Notes: generated from the sequence alone by a model not told the origin. A stretch of DNA of 56,247 nucleotides from Leptolyngbya sp. 'hensonii' (GCF_001939115.1 NZ_MQTZ01000055.1:1-56247), one strand, 5' to 3'; shown: positions 1 to 8,077, counted from the stretch's first letter. Numbers and translations: made by a program.

Positions 1-1091
1 GGGGAGGGGCGATCGCTCCGTTGACACAGAATTTCAAAATGACGTTGGTGAACCTCATCCCCAATCCATCGGTGATAGATAGAATTGTGGACCTGCAGGC
101 TATGCCCCATTTGGGCGGCTGCAAGCTCGGATAGTAGACCAAAACTGATGGAGCGGATCGCCCAGGCATGTCTCAGGTCATAGGGATTGAATGGAATGCC
201 CATCCGATTGAAGGCGACTTGAACCCGATGCCCCAGTTCCCCATTATTTGGCCCTGTGCAGTTGGGAACCAGCATTTCTTTAACACTCCATGCATCAGCC
301 CATTCAGGGTAAATAGGCCAGATGCGACGGGGACCAGTTTTAGACCTGGCTCCAGCTTTTTCAATAATTTCAGCGATCGGGAATCGATCCAGGTTCAAAT
401 AGAAAATCTCGTGATTCCGCAACCCATAAACGGCGATCGCAGCATACGCCCATCGCCAGGAACCAGGCGAGAGCCGGTAGTAACATTCAGCAATCAGGTC
501 ATCACTGGGCACATCCCTGGGGGAAACCTGCTTGGGAGAGTAAGAGCCAATCAGGGGCTTTAGATCTACCTCAAGCCCAGCAAACTTGGTCAGGGCTGAC
601 AAAGCAATCACATACCGTTTCCTAGTGCGGGTATCGGGTTCGGTTTTGGCAATTAGCCCCAGCAGTAGCTCAGCCGTAATGGGCTGATCAGGAAGATGTT
701 TAAAGACATTGTGATAATCAGTCTTCCAGGTCAGTTCTGATTGGGGGGTGCGTTTATTGCGATTGAAATAATCTAATTCAAATCGGGCGATCCATTGGGA
801 GGCAGTTTCAGGATTGGCTGGAGTCTGCTTTAAGTACGGCTCCCAGCTAAATTCTCTACAATCCAGCAGAGCACCTATTTTCCTGGCTTCTGCTTCGGCC
901 AATTTTAGACCAGCCGGGTTTGCTCTGAGACCCAACGATATGCGCTGCTGCTTCGGCTCTCCCTGGATGCCAGGTTTGGGTGGAAGTGTAGCTCGCAAAT
1001 AGAGGCGATCGCCTAATTGTTGAATGACCACTCCAACACTGGCAGCTTTCAATCGTCCGTTTGCCTGGGAAATTTTTCCAGTCAACTCCAT
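1..1091 (-). CDS. Tyrosine recombinase/integrase (3' end beyond window)
   Basis: Reading leftward from ATG at 1091 gives an open frame of 363 codons with no stop before the window edge, so the C-terminal tail is missing. Residues 110-190 look like the core-binding domain. The catalytic domain shows the expected set: Arg in GLRNHE (about residue 225), HAWAIR (box II, His308 and Arg313), GH (about 330) and a Tyr nucleophile in SIYHRW (about 339). The protein would break and rejoin DNA at an att site. It lies 180 bp downstream, on the same strand, of a tRNA-Phe 3' remnant, the usual geometry for tRNA-targeting integrases. The family is clear; the integration target is inferred. Confidence 0.85.
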   Translation of the reverse strand, partial: MELTGKISQANGRLKAASVGVVIQQLGDRLYLRATLPPKPGIQGEPKQQRISLGLRANPAGLKLAEAEARKIGALLDCREFSWEPYLKQTPANPETASQWIARFELDYFNRNKRTPQSELTWKTDYHNVFKHLPDQPITAELLLGLIAKTEPDTRTRKRYVIALSALTKFAGLEVDLKPLIGSYSPKQVSPRDVPSDDLIAECYYRLSPGSWRWAYAAIAVYGLRNHEIFYLNLDRFPIAEIIEKAGARSKTGPRRIWPIYPEWADAWSVKEMLVPNCTGPNNGELGHRVQVAFNRMGIPFNPYDLRHAWAIRSISFGLLSELAAAQMGHSLQVHNSIYHRWIGDEVHQRHFEILCQRSDRPS

Positions 1092-1274
1092 TGGGGAAAA
1101 TTGGGGGAATCAGGAAAACCTTATCTAGCCTCAATTCGGCTTGCCTAAAAATTGCCTAAAAATTGCGGTTGAATCAGCCTATATTAGCGTGAATTATCGG
1201 AATACATACAAATTAACAAAGACTGAAAGCGTTGGTTTTCCTTGCTTTCAGCCCTTATTTAGTCAAATAAAATA

Positions 1275-1322
1275 TGCCAGGAACCAGACTTGAACTGGTG
1301 ACACGAGGATTTTCAGTCCTCC
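1275..1322 (-). other. tRNA-Phe 3' fragment, candidate attachment site
   Basis: Read on the minus strand, 48 bases match the 3' part of a tRNA: an anticodon arm with loop CTGAAAA (anticodon GAA, Phe), variable loop, a T arm with TTCAAGT loop, and the acceptor strand ending TTCCTGGCA. The 5' part is not a proper tRNA: about 20 bases upstream (to about 1342) contain a CCAGG resembling the 5' acceptor strand but no D arm. The sequence is therefore a remnant, as left at the att site of elements that integrate into the 3' end of tRNA genes. The adjacent integrase supports this. Nothing else was seen in the 1092-1512 gap. Confidence 0.75.
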
Positions 1323-1512
1323 AAAAAGTCTTGATATACCTGGATTTCAGCTACATAAATAGAAAATTACACCACTTTTACACCATTCACAGATTTCTTA
1401 GACTTTTTTAGGCAAATCTTGACATTTTGAGAGACCAGTAACTCAAAGCCTATATAACAAGAACTTATGAATCTGGTCTGCCTCAGATAATGGACAAAAC
1501 TAGCTTCATTGC

Positions 1513-2508
1513 TTAGTCTTCTAGAATTTCCTCCAATTCAGCTAGGATATCTTCTAGCCTTTTTCGTCGGTCAGAGTATTGCCACGTTCTAGTCTCTTTT
1601 GCTCTGGCAAAAACTTTTTTCAGCCTTTCTTGAAGGGGATCAAACTGAGGTTTCGTATCAATTCTTAACTCTTTGACCCTTATCTTAATATCTTCTACTG
1701 ACAGTTGCTTTTCTATTGCATCCTTTAATAGTGCCTGCTGTTGCTCTTCCTCCTTTACCCGCCGAATCTCACCAGCATGGCGCACATCAATTTTGCCAGC
1801 CCTTACCGCTGCAAGAATTGACTCAGGAGCATTTAGGAGAGGCAGCTCAAAGCGCATAAAGTGGCTGAATCGAATCCCAAGAAGCTCGAATACTCGCTCA
1901 ACAGTCACCCGAACTTCATTACCCGACATGAGTCGGGTAGCGCTCTTTCTTTTATTACCCGACTCGTGTCGGGTAACTTTCCCCTTGTTCTCATTCTCGA
2001 TTCGATACAAACCGGACTTGGCTTCAGCAACGGAGCATCCTAATTTGAATGCTAATTCTTGCAACACTGCATCGACCCTATCTACCGCATTTAGATCTTG
2101 CCGCTGTACGTTTTCGAGTAATGCTAATTCCCAAGCTTGCTCATCAGTCAGGTTCCGAATAACAACTGGTACTTTTTCAAGGTTAGCTAGCTTTGCGGCT
2201 CTATACCGCCGTTCCCCAGCTACAAGGCTATATCGTCCATTAGCGATCGGTCTAACAATCAACGGTTCCAGGATGCCATGTTCTTGAATCGAGACTGCTA
2301 ATTTCTCTAGCGCTGCCTCATCAAAATATCGTCTAGGTTGTTTTTCTGGTAAGGCGATCGCTGACCAAGGAATCTGCCGTGCCAACTCTTGTTCACCAGC
2401 AGTTCCTTCCTGATTGTTAGTTTGAACAACCGAGAGAGACTTTTCTGGCTGGGATTTCAGTCCTTTTAGCCCCTCGAATGCACTCTTTTTACGTTGTACT
2501 CCCGCCAC
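1513..2508 (-). CDS. parB: ParB-family partition protein
   Basis: This 331-aa protein has the N-terminal ParB/Srx-type domain (residues about 45-140) with the GERRYRAA box that in ParB proteins belongs to the CTP-binding fold, then LLENVQRQDL, an HTH region and a basic C-terminus. ParB binds centromere sites and works with ParA to segregate the replicon. Its start lies inside the end of parA (43-bp overlap), so the two are co-translated. The oddity is a roughly 20-residue insertion after the first HTH helices (around residues 175-200), encoded by two palindromes (1919-1976). A repeated TR-x2-SGN peptide comes from them. Confidence 0.88.
   Translation of the reverse strand: MAGVQRKKSAFEGLKGLKSQPEKSLSVVQTNNQEGTAGEQELARQIPWSAIALPEKQPRRYFDEAALEKLAVSIQEHGILEPLIVRPIANGRYSLVAGERRYRAAKLANLEKVPVVIRNLTDEQAWELALLENVQRQDLNAVDRVDAVLQELAFKLGCSVAEAKSGLYRIENENKGKVTRHESGNKRKSATRLMSGNEVRVTVERVFELLGIRFSHFMRFELPLLNAPESILAAVRAGKIDVRHAGEIRRVKEEEQQQALLKDAIEKQLSVEDIKIRVKELRIDTKPQFDPLQERLKKVFARAKETRTWQYSDRRKRLEDILAELEEILED
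1919..1976. repeat. Two palindromes inside parB, possible parS or palindromic insert
   Basis: ACCCGAC-N4-GTCGGGT occurs twice, at 1921-1938 and 1957-1974, with centres 36 bp apart. The arms are identical and only the four central bases differ (ATGA and TCGT). The second copy extends to TTACCCGAC and GTCGGGTAA. Both lie in frame within parB. They could be ParB-binding centromere sites, or in-frame palindromic repeat elements. The sequence alone does not decide between these. Confidence 0.6.
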
Positions 2509-3122
2509 TCCATCTCCTGCTTAATCTCTTGTCCTAGCGCTTGATAGCTTAACCATGCTTTCTGAGCGATCGCTCCACCAAAATCTTGTACCAATGCTCC
2601 ATGATCAGGTGCTTCCTCAAACACAGCTAGCTGTTGAATTTCTGTTTCAAAGACTGGAATCTTCTCTTGGTATAAAAATTCTCGTGCTGTCATTCGCTTC
2701 GTATGTTTATCTGTTCGCTTAGGTGGACGCACCATTGTAAGCAACACCTTATACGGAGCTTGTAGCTGCTCTAATGTCCGCACAGTTTGTAATAAAGCGT
2801 GCAAGTCCAAAAAAGATGGCCTAGAGGGTAAAACGAGGAGATCGCAGTTTTCTGCCAAAACTTGAATATCTTCTGGCTCAGGATGTGCTTTCGTATCAAC
2901 AATTACGTAGTCGTACTGTTGCTCTTGTAAGTGAGTCTGAACAATAGAGGAATCAATCGTCTTAAAGGGAAAAGATTCTCTGTTTGCCCAAGTCAATGCT
3001 GAATCATTTGGATCTCCATCTACTAGCAAGGTAGAACCCAAAGTTTGAAAATAAGCCGCAAGATGTACTGCTGTTGTGGTTTTTCCAATTCCGCCCTTAC
3101 GACCTGTAATTGTTATAACCAC
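2466..3122 (-). CDS. parA: ParA-family partition ATPase
   Basis: The 218-aa protein begins with the deviant Walker A GRKGGIGKTTTAVHLA (residues 7-22), followed by LLVDGDPNDSALTW and a Walker B-like YVIVDTKAHPEPED. This is the short ParA/MinD type without an N-terminal HTH. It is expected to form nucleotide-dependent gradients or filaments on DNA and move ParB-bound plasmids apart. Start ATG at 3122 comes before parB in the same transcript. The iteron region and the divergent rep gene lie directly upstream, a common arrangement for plasmid maintenance cassettes. Confidence 0.9.
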   Translation of the reverse strand: MVITITGRKGGIGKTTTAVHLAAYFQTLGSTLLVDGDPNDSALTWANRESFPFKTIDSSIVQTHLQEQQYDYVIVDTKAHPEPEDIQVLAENCDLLVLPSRPSFLDLHALLQTVRTLEQLQAPYKVLLTMVRPPKRTDKHTKRMTAREFLYQEKIPVFETEIQQLAVFEEAPDHGALVQDFGGAIAQKAWLSYQALGQEIKQEMEWREYNVKRVHSRG

Positions 3123-3217
3123 GACCTCTCCTCACATAAAGCCTGTTTCATTTCCTGTTTTATGGCTGCTTCTCCTTATGAATGCAAGGGATAATTCTGG
3201 AAGGACGTAATGCCCAT

Positions 3218-3573
3218 CCGGGAACTTTCGAGCGCCATCTTTATGAATCAGCATAGAGAGGTAGCCAATTTTAGGTGCAAGAAGGGCAAGGGGCAATCTG
3301 GTTAGCCTCCAAAATGACGAGCTAACAAACGTGAAATATCTTAATAAAAGGCTGAGAAGTAGTTATTTTGTCATAGGGAACTTTCGAGTTCTTAAAACTT
3401 GAATCCGGGAACTTTCAAGGTTAACTCAAAGGTATTACCGGGAACTTTTGAGCGAAATTATATAGGATTTCCGGGAACTTTTGAGTTCTAATCCGGGAAC
3501 TTTTAAGGTCAGAATCGGGAACTTTCAAGTTTAAAACCGGGAACTTTTGAGTTCCAATTCGGGAACTTTCGAG
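3218..3573. repeat. Iteron array, probable replication origin
   Basis: Nine direct copies of the 15-mer YCGGGAACTTTYRAG are present, starting at 3218, 3374 (weaker first base), 3405, 3438, 3471, 3493, 3515, 3537 and 3559. From 3405 on, starts are 33, 33, 22, 22, 22 and 22 bp apart, so the copies sit on one DNA face. The array lies upstream of the Rep gene, with an AT-rich stretch between. Iterons of this kind bind Rep, which opens the origin and controls copy number. Confidence 0.88.
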
Positions 3574-3627
3574 GCCAAAAAATCAAATAACTCATTGATA
3601 TCTGTATCGAAGTAGGCTAAAGACTCT

Positions 3628-3664
3628 TATGACTATTAAGACTATATAAGACTACGTAAGACTA
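3628..3664. repeat. Short phased repeats next to the iterons
   Basis: TAAGACTA occurs at 3637, 3647 and 3657, exactly 10 bp apart, preceded by TATGACTA at 3628. They lie between the iterons and an AT-rich stretch (about 3670-3705) just before the rep start codon. They may belong to the unwinding region or be a Rep operator. The role is inferred from position. Confidence 0.5.
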
Positions 3665-3714
3665 GGATCGTTCGTTCTCTTTTATATTTTTAATTTATGT
3701 TTTAAGACCTAACT

Positions 3715-4779
3715 ATGGCTCCAGCGAAACCACCTGTCTCCGTCGCAAAGAGCGTCCCCTTTGAAATTATTCGAGCAGAAACTACTCTCTCCAAATACCC
3801 AATTCACAATTTGGTTAAAGGCAAGCCAACAACGATCGATATCCGGACAGTGGATCGACAGGGAAGGAGTATTCGATGGGAGGTCTCTGCCAACCAAAAG
3901 TACGGTTTACCTGGTCAGCTTGCTTATAAACTCGATACTCTTGTTATTAACCGTCAAATAGAAGAATCTGGACAACCTATTCCAGAGATCATTTCACTCG
4001 GAAGTCTACGTCAAATCTGTCAAGCTCTAGGCTTAACCGACTCTGGTAAAAACAAGAAGAACATTACCCATGCACTCCAGCAGAATGCTTTGACTGGTAT
4101 TACTGCCTGGTTACGGTACAAAGGTAAGGACAAGGTTGAACACGAATTGAAAGCCACTTTTACTCGCTACAACGTTATCTTTACAGGTCAACAAATGCCT
4201 AATGGGCACAGTGCAGACGGTGTTTATCTCATCCTAAGCCAGACATATCGGGAAGTTCTTGCTCAATCTCCTACACGCCCCTTGGACTATGAGTACCTCA
4301 AAGCATTGACTCCGACTGCTCAACGGTTCTACGAGATCATCAGCTATCAGATCTTTGCAGCCTTGAAATACAACCACTCTCATGCTCGTCTACGATATTC
4401 AGACTACTGCCTTTACTCAGCTCAGACTCGGTATGAGGATTTGAGTGCCGCTAGAAAGCAGATGTACAAGGTGCATCAACCTCATTTGAAGTCTGGCTAT
4501 CTTGCACAAGTTGAGTTTGAGGGAGGTTTTGACCAGGAGGGGAAACCAGATTGGATAATGTCTTATCAACCAGGACCTAAAGCTAGAGCCGAGTATGAGA
4601 TTTTTACCCGTAAACGGAAGTCCAGAAATGAATTCTATAGCCAACCCGTTATTGATTCTTCTACGTTAGAGGCTGAGTTAATGGATGAGGAAGTTCCTGA
4701 GGAAGAGAACCTTTTCCAGCAAAGCCTTGCCTGGGATTTAGTGAATGACGTACTCAATAAAATGCGTCGAGTGCCTTAA
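3715..4779 (+). CDS. Plasmid replication initiator protein
   Basis: The 354-aa protein reads like a plasmid initiator with tandem winged-helix domains. There is a long N-terminal domain with LRQICQALGLTDSGKNKKNI (about residues 100-118), then SADGVYLILSQTYREVL and ALTPTAQRFYEIISYQIF, patterns typical of plasmid RepA-like initiators. An acidic tail follows. It would bind the upstream iterons (3218-3573) and recruit the host replisome. ATG 3715 follows an AT-rich leader. Two stem-loops follow the stop. The role rests mainly on the iterons, the divergent parAB and the overall fold pattern. Confidence 0.8.
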   Translation: MAPAKPPVSVAKSVPFEIIRAETTLSKYPIHNLVKGKPTTIDIRTVDRQGRSIRWEVSANQKYGLPGQLAYKLDTLVINRQIEESGQPIPEIISLGSLRQICQALGLTDSGKNKKNITHALQQNALTGITAWLRYKGKDKVEHELKATFTRYNVIFTGQQMPNGHSADGVYLILSQTYREVLAQSPTRPLDYEYLKALTPTAQRFYEIISYQIFAALKYNHSHARLRYSDYCLYSAQTRYEDLSAARKQMYKVHQPHLKSGYLAQVEFEGGFDQEGKPDWIMSYQPGPKARAEYEIFTRKRKSRNEFYSQPVIDSSTLEAELMDEEVPEEENLFQQSLAWDLVNDVLNKMRRVP

Positions 4780-4862
4780 ACATCTATTCTGAACCGTTCT
4801 AAAGCTTGTGGTAGCGATTTCTGATCTGCTCTTGGCAAAAACCATAGGCCATCCCAACTCTC

Positions 4863-4891
4863 CTACAGGGGCGTTCTCCAAGCCTCTGTAG
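4863..4891 (+). terminator. Stem-loop downstream of rep
   Basis: CTACAGGGGC and GCCTCTGTAG form a 10-bp stem with one G-U pair around a 9-nt loop, about 85 bp after the rep stop. There is no U-run, so it may stabilise the mRNA rather than terminate transcription. Confidence 0.4.
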
Positions 4892-4973
4892 CAATTGCCT
4901 TAAGACACAAGCAATTCTGGCTAAGAGATGTTCATGCTCTACAACGTCTTCGGCTCACTCTGAAAAATGTTCC

Positions 4974-5011
4974 ACAGTCATTTCAGAGTGATTTTACTCT
5001 GGACTGTTTTT
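4974..5011 (+). terminator. Intrinsic terminator after rep
   Basis: Nested arms ACAGTC/GACTGT and CAGAGT/ACTCTG enclose a GATTTT loop and are followed by TTTTT (5007-5011). This is a convincing rho-independent terminator for the rep transcript, and it separates rep from the next gene. Confidence 0.7.
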
Positions 5012-5103
5012 GAAAAAAGATGAATTATTACAGTTGTCTGGCTAGATATCGATAGTCGCATACTCGTGGAACATTAGAAAACTTTTTCCCATTGGGGGAT
5101 TGT

Positions 5104-5883
5104 GTGGAGGATCGTGAATTTCTGAAACGACAAGTTCTCAATCTTCGTCTTGCAGGAGTTACCACTCCAGAGATCTGTAGAAACCTCAGTTTAGATCTTG
5201 ATACTGTTCTTGCGTGGCTCATTAACGAACAACTTGTTCATACAGTAGCCCTCTTAGATCCTGAAGAACCCGTAAGGGGTAGCCACAAAAAATATAATTG
5301 GGTTCATCTGAGTACGATCATGTCACGACTGAGTGAGCCAGCATCCCGTTATGGTTACTCTGGAGATCTTTGGACACCGTGCCGTTTGATCTCTCAGTTC
5401 AATTTGCCACGAGGTACTGTTTACCGATGGATTGAGAAGACAGACCTCACATTTACCAATCGGCTCCGTTCTCAGTTTTTGAATAAGGGGCAGTATCAGC
5501 GGTGGATCACTACTATCCTTCCTAAGATCGCTGCGTTGGTGGAGCGTCGTAAAGCCTTGCTGTATTTGCTTGATGAATTGAGACCAGAGGATTGCCCGAA
5601 TACACACATAATTTGGGAATCGGCGCAAGATTGCGAAGAGTCAGAGGCAGGAGACCCTACTTTTATTTATGGTATTAGCTCTACAGGACGTATTGCCGGA
5701 CAACTGCATTGGTGTCGTAAGCGGGTAGCCTCTGGGCAGGTACTCCAAATTTTACAGGGATTTCTCAGTATCCACCCTCAACGGGAGATTGTCATTTTAG
5801 CTCGAATGAAAAGTACGTATCGAACTCGGTCTATCCAGGATTTTTTGGAACAGCAGCCAAACTTACGGCTTGTTACCTTTTAA
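5104..5883 (+). CDS. Degraded or domesticated IS630-like transposase protein
   Basis: The N-terminus carries an HTH (LRLAGVTTPEICRNLSLDLD), then a second winged-helix-like stretch ending in PRGTVYRWIEK, as in IS630-family transposases. After that comes a DDE-like fold in which the usual acidic positions are replaced: where a 'vDE' is expected the protein has IIWESA, and where 'DNaxxH' is expected it has LARMKSTYR. It stops before the region that normally carries the last acidic residue. No terminal inverted repeats were found. It may be a domesticated DNA-binding protein or decay product. GTG 5104 after GGGGGA is preferred; TTG 5092 is possible. Its 3' end overlaps the convergent gene. Confidence 0.55.
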   Translation: MEDREFLKRQVLNLRLAGVTTPEICRNLSLDLDTVLAWLINEQLVHTVALLDPEEPVRGSHKKYNWVHLSTIMSRLSEPASRYGYSGDLWTPCRLISQFNLPRGTVYRWIEKTDLTFTNRLRSQFLNKGQYQRWITTILPKIAALVERRKALLYLLDELRPEDCPNTHIIWESAQDCEESEAGDPTFIYGISSTGRIAGQLHWCRKRVASGQVLQILQGFLSIHPQREIVILARMKSTYRTRSIQDFLEQQPNLRLVTF

Positions 5884-6493
5884 CCAGAGCGGCATTGTAG
5901 TTGCCGCGAAGTAAATGGCGTTTGGCTTCCATCGGGTTAAAAGTAATGGGTTGTAGTCCGGCTACCTTACGGCGTTGATTCACGTAGTGAAGTAAGTGCT
6001 GTTTCTGCCGAACAACGCCAGGAAAGTTGTAGTAGGGGAGGGAGGCGATCGCCTCTTCAATGACTGATTGAGGTTGAAATATTAAATCTTCCATGTGCCG
6101 CTCAATCCTTCTCCAAACCCTGCTCGTGACTTGTACTGAAACTGTAGATCCCTTGAAACCAATTGAGTAGCTCTGGAAATGAAGGGGAGTATCTTTCATG
6201 TCATAGCTATGCAATCGGGCAAATGCTTCATGAGTGCCCTCAGTGGCAAGTAATACAAAGGAATGCCTAAACCGTAAGTACTGTACCCGTGCCTTACCTT
6301 GCCGTTTCATCCGCATCCGAGCCGTTCGGCAAGAGGTAACGTGGTAGGCAGCTCGAATTTTTTGGTCGATCGCGGCTGGGTCTTTGTTCAGAGGTATGTC
6401 TCTTAACACATACCGGGTATATCCAAATCTGGCGTAGTCGATCGCAATTCGACGTAAGAAGTCACCCAGTGATTGGGCTTCCCATTGTGCCAT
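5873..6493 (-). CDS. Hypothetical protein, 206 aa
   Basis: This is an open frame with GGAGGG just before ATG 6493. The protein is basic, with clustered Arg/Lys (residues about 45-75 and 165-206) and a central beta-rich region (SIGFKGSTVSVQVTSRVWRR). There is no signal peptide or membrane segment and no motif I recognise. The basic ends suggest nucleic-acid binding. It converges on and overlaps the IS630-like gene by 11 bp. I cannot name a family. Confidence 0.6.
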   Translation of the reverse strand: MAQWEAQSLGDFLRRIAIDYARFGYTRYVLRDIPLNKDPAAIDQKIRAAYHVTSCRTARMRMKRQGKARVQYLRFRHSFVLLATEGTHEAFARLHSYDMKDTPLHFQSYSIGFKGSTVSVQVTSRVWRRIERHMEDLIFQPQSVIEEAIASLPYYNFPGVVRQKQHLLHYVNQRRKVAGLQPITFNPMEAKRHLLRGNYNAALVKR

Positions 6494-6565
6494 AACCCTC
6501 CATCCAGAAATAGCGACTGGTTGATAGGCTCAACCAGCCAAAAGCCATAACAGCAAGCTACCCAG

Positions 6566-6585
6566 TCGCAGACAGCCGTCTGCGA
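6566..6585. other. Perfect 8-bp stem-loop
   Basis: TCGCAGAC and GTCTGCGA enclose AGCC. It lies upstream of the 5873-6493 gene in a stretch (6494-6813) that has no convincing coding frame. It may be a transcript end or regulatory hairpin. Confidence 0.35.
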
Positions 6586-6813
6586 GCATACGGGCAGCGG
6601 TAGCAGTCCAGTTGCCGCCGACCACTTTCCAATAAGCTGCAACTTTAGTTGTCGTTTCAGTCAGTTATGAACCTTGAAGAAACGATGTCTTATTGGTGTC
6701 AGCAAGAACGCTGCGATCGATAAATGCTGTCTTTTGGATTGTTAGTGAACTGTCTTTTGAGTTTGTCTCGTCATCCGAACTCCGTTTCGTAGAGTACCTG
6801 TGACGGCTGTGGT

Positions 6814-7485
6814 GGTTTACGAATGCCCCCTGTTTCAGGGACACTCGTAAACCCACGACAAAACGTCAGACTACGTGATCAATGTGAGTTCCGTCAGTGC
6901 TTTCGTTGTTGGTTATCTATATCGGTTACCAGCCGATACCCAAATGTTCATTGGACTGCCCAGCCCGCTGTACACGGCTTCAAAAAAGCCCTTCTACTTG
7001 CACCACGCTCCCAGACTCCTGCGTTTGACACCTGGTCTGTACTTGACCAGGCACCGGCTTACCACGTCCGGCAGCGAGAGTCCTTCCCCGATTAGTCATA
7101 ACAGTTGGCAGAGAAAGTCTTGTCACTAGTTGATTACTATCAACAGAACATACATACCGAGGGGTATCCCCTTTTCATTTCAGATTTCAGGAAGCAGAAA
7201 GCAGAAGCTCTTCCTTACTGATATGCAGTCTCTTCGTCGTTGGGCACAACTCTTTCTCTCCTCACCAGCAAGCGGTTTCCCGCCTTTCATCGTTGAGCTT
7301 TTCATGTTGGTCTTATTGAGACCATACCCGGAGATGTCATACTCCGGTCGCCACAGTCACCCGTGTACGAACTCCCGACGCTGGCAGAGGTTACACGCCA
7401 TAGAACTTCCGTAGGCTATGTCCCCTCTGATGGATTTTCACCATTTCTGTTATGACGGCCTTCTTTCTGAAATTAGAAAAAAGGT
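6814..7485 (-). ncRNA. Candidate large structured RNA (possible ORF-less intron or ornate RNA)
   Basis: About 670 bp lack a convincing gene but hold many strong hairpins: 7459-7484 (10 bp), 7328-7347 (CCGGAG/CTCCGG), 7309-7323 (GGTCT/AGACC), 7272-7283, 7031-7051 (CCTGGTC/GACCAGG), 6976-6990, 6920-6938 (TATCGG/CCGATA) and 6814-6853 (GGTTTACGA/TCGTAAACC with an inner CCCTG/CAGGG stem). On the minus strand one loop is a GNRA tetraloop (GCGG-GAAA-CCGC), which favours that orientation. The 5' part, with GGGCGACC and a GGTGAAAATCC motif, resembles domain I of group II introns, but I find no proper domain V. A decayed ORF-less intron or a GOLLD/ROOL-like RNA are both possible. Confidence 0.4.
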
Positions 7486-7558
7486 CTGTCTCGGTCGCCC
7501 CCTTTCATAAATGAGCGTTCACTTTATGGAATAGAAGCACGGGATTACTCTTTAACGG

Positions 7559-7789
7559 TCATCTCTCTTCGAGATGTCTTGTATAAAGTATTACTCCGTA
7601 CAGCCTTCCTCGTGCTGGGCGAGCGATTCTCATCGCACCCAGCGCTACGGATAACAGCACAATGCTTTCGGGGTAAATCGAAAGCAGCCCCTTAGCCAGA
7701 ATGGTAAGCTCTGGTTTACCGGGGTGTGCCGTCACACGATCAAGTAGCTGTTCCGGTTGCCATGTTGGGCGATTCAGGAACACAGCCAT
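7559..7789 (-). CDS. Small hypothetical protein, 76 aa
   Basis: The start codon overlaps the stop of the preceding small frame (TAATG), which suggests translational coupling. The middle is hydrophobic (LLSIYPESIVLLSVALGA), with a basic C-terminal part. No family is recognised. It may be a coincidental frame, since the next 700 bp look like non-coding structured sequence. Confidence 0.3.
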   Translation of the reverse strand: MAVFLNRPTWQPEQLLDRVTAHPGKPELTILAKGLLSIYPESIVLLSVALGAMRIARPARGRLYGVILYTRHLEER

Positions 7790-8013
7790 TAAGATTGGAA
7801 GATAGCGAAAAGAAATAGTAAATTAAAGCAAATTCTCAGTGCAGTAATTGGTGAGTAATAGGCAAAGAAAATTGTTTGGTGCGATCGCACCAACAGTGAA
7901 AAGAAAAGCAGGGACAAACCCGCAAGAAAGAAAGACAGCTCACGGGTATAAGTATGTCCCCGCGAACCTTTAAGTAACAACCAAAGGAAACGTATCAACA
8001 TCATCAAAAGCAC
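7789..8013 (-). CDS. Small membrane protein candidate, 74 aa
   Basis: The frame begins at GTG 8013 (ATG three codons later) and predicts three hydrophobic segments: MLIRFLWLLL, FFLAGLSLLFFSLLV and ICFNLLFLFAIF. It follows an intrinsic terminator and overlaps the next frame by TAATG. There is no clear ribosome-binding site. Low-complexity hydrophobic frames can arise by chance, so support is modest. Confidence 0.33.
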   Translation of the reverse strand: MLLMMLIRFLWLLLKGSRGHTYTRELSFFLAGLSLLFFSLLVRSHQTIFFAYYSPITALRICFNLLFLFAIFQS

Positions 8014-8038
8014 ACAAGAGAATCACAAAATGACTCCA

Positions 8039-8077
8039 TAAAAAATGAGCTTTCAACCTATAGGTGAAAAGCTCATT
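8039..8077 (-). terminator. Intrinsic terminator of the leftward cluster
   Basis: On the minus strand a long stem (arms 8044-8058 and 8063-8077, TATA loop, one mismatch) is followed by six T. It closes the transcript that ends with the 8146-8427 gene. Confidence 0.75.

Noticed and set aside
168-563. 131-codon rightward frame at the left edge
   Set aside because: It lies antisense to the integrase catalytic domain, whose motifs are clear.
1275-1342. Complete tRNA-Phe gene
   Set aside because: The D arm and a proper 5' acceptor strand are missing, so it is only a 3' remnant.
1673-2287. 204-codon rightward frame antisense to parB
   Set aside because: It is Ser/Arg-rich without a ribosome-binding site, and parB is well supported.
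3218-3573. Regular repeats resembling a CRISPR array
   Set aside because: The repeat is only 15 bp, spacing is 22 or 33 bp in total, repeats vary at fixed positions, and a rep gene follows. These are iterons.
6814-6853. Group II intron domain V
   Set aside because: The hairpin lacks the AGC triad and the two-base bulge in the 3' strand expected for domain V.
6823-7414. Rightward frames of 84-94 codons in the structured segment
   Set aside because: They overlap each other, have no start signals or known motifs, and cover hairpins; coding is unlikely.
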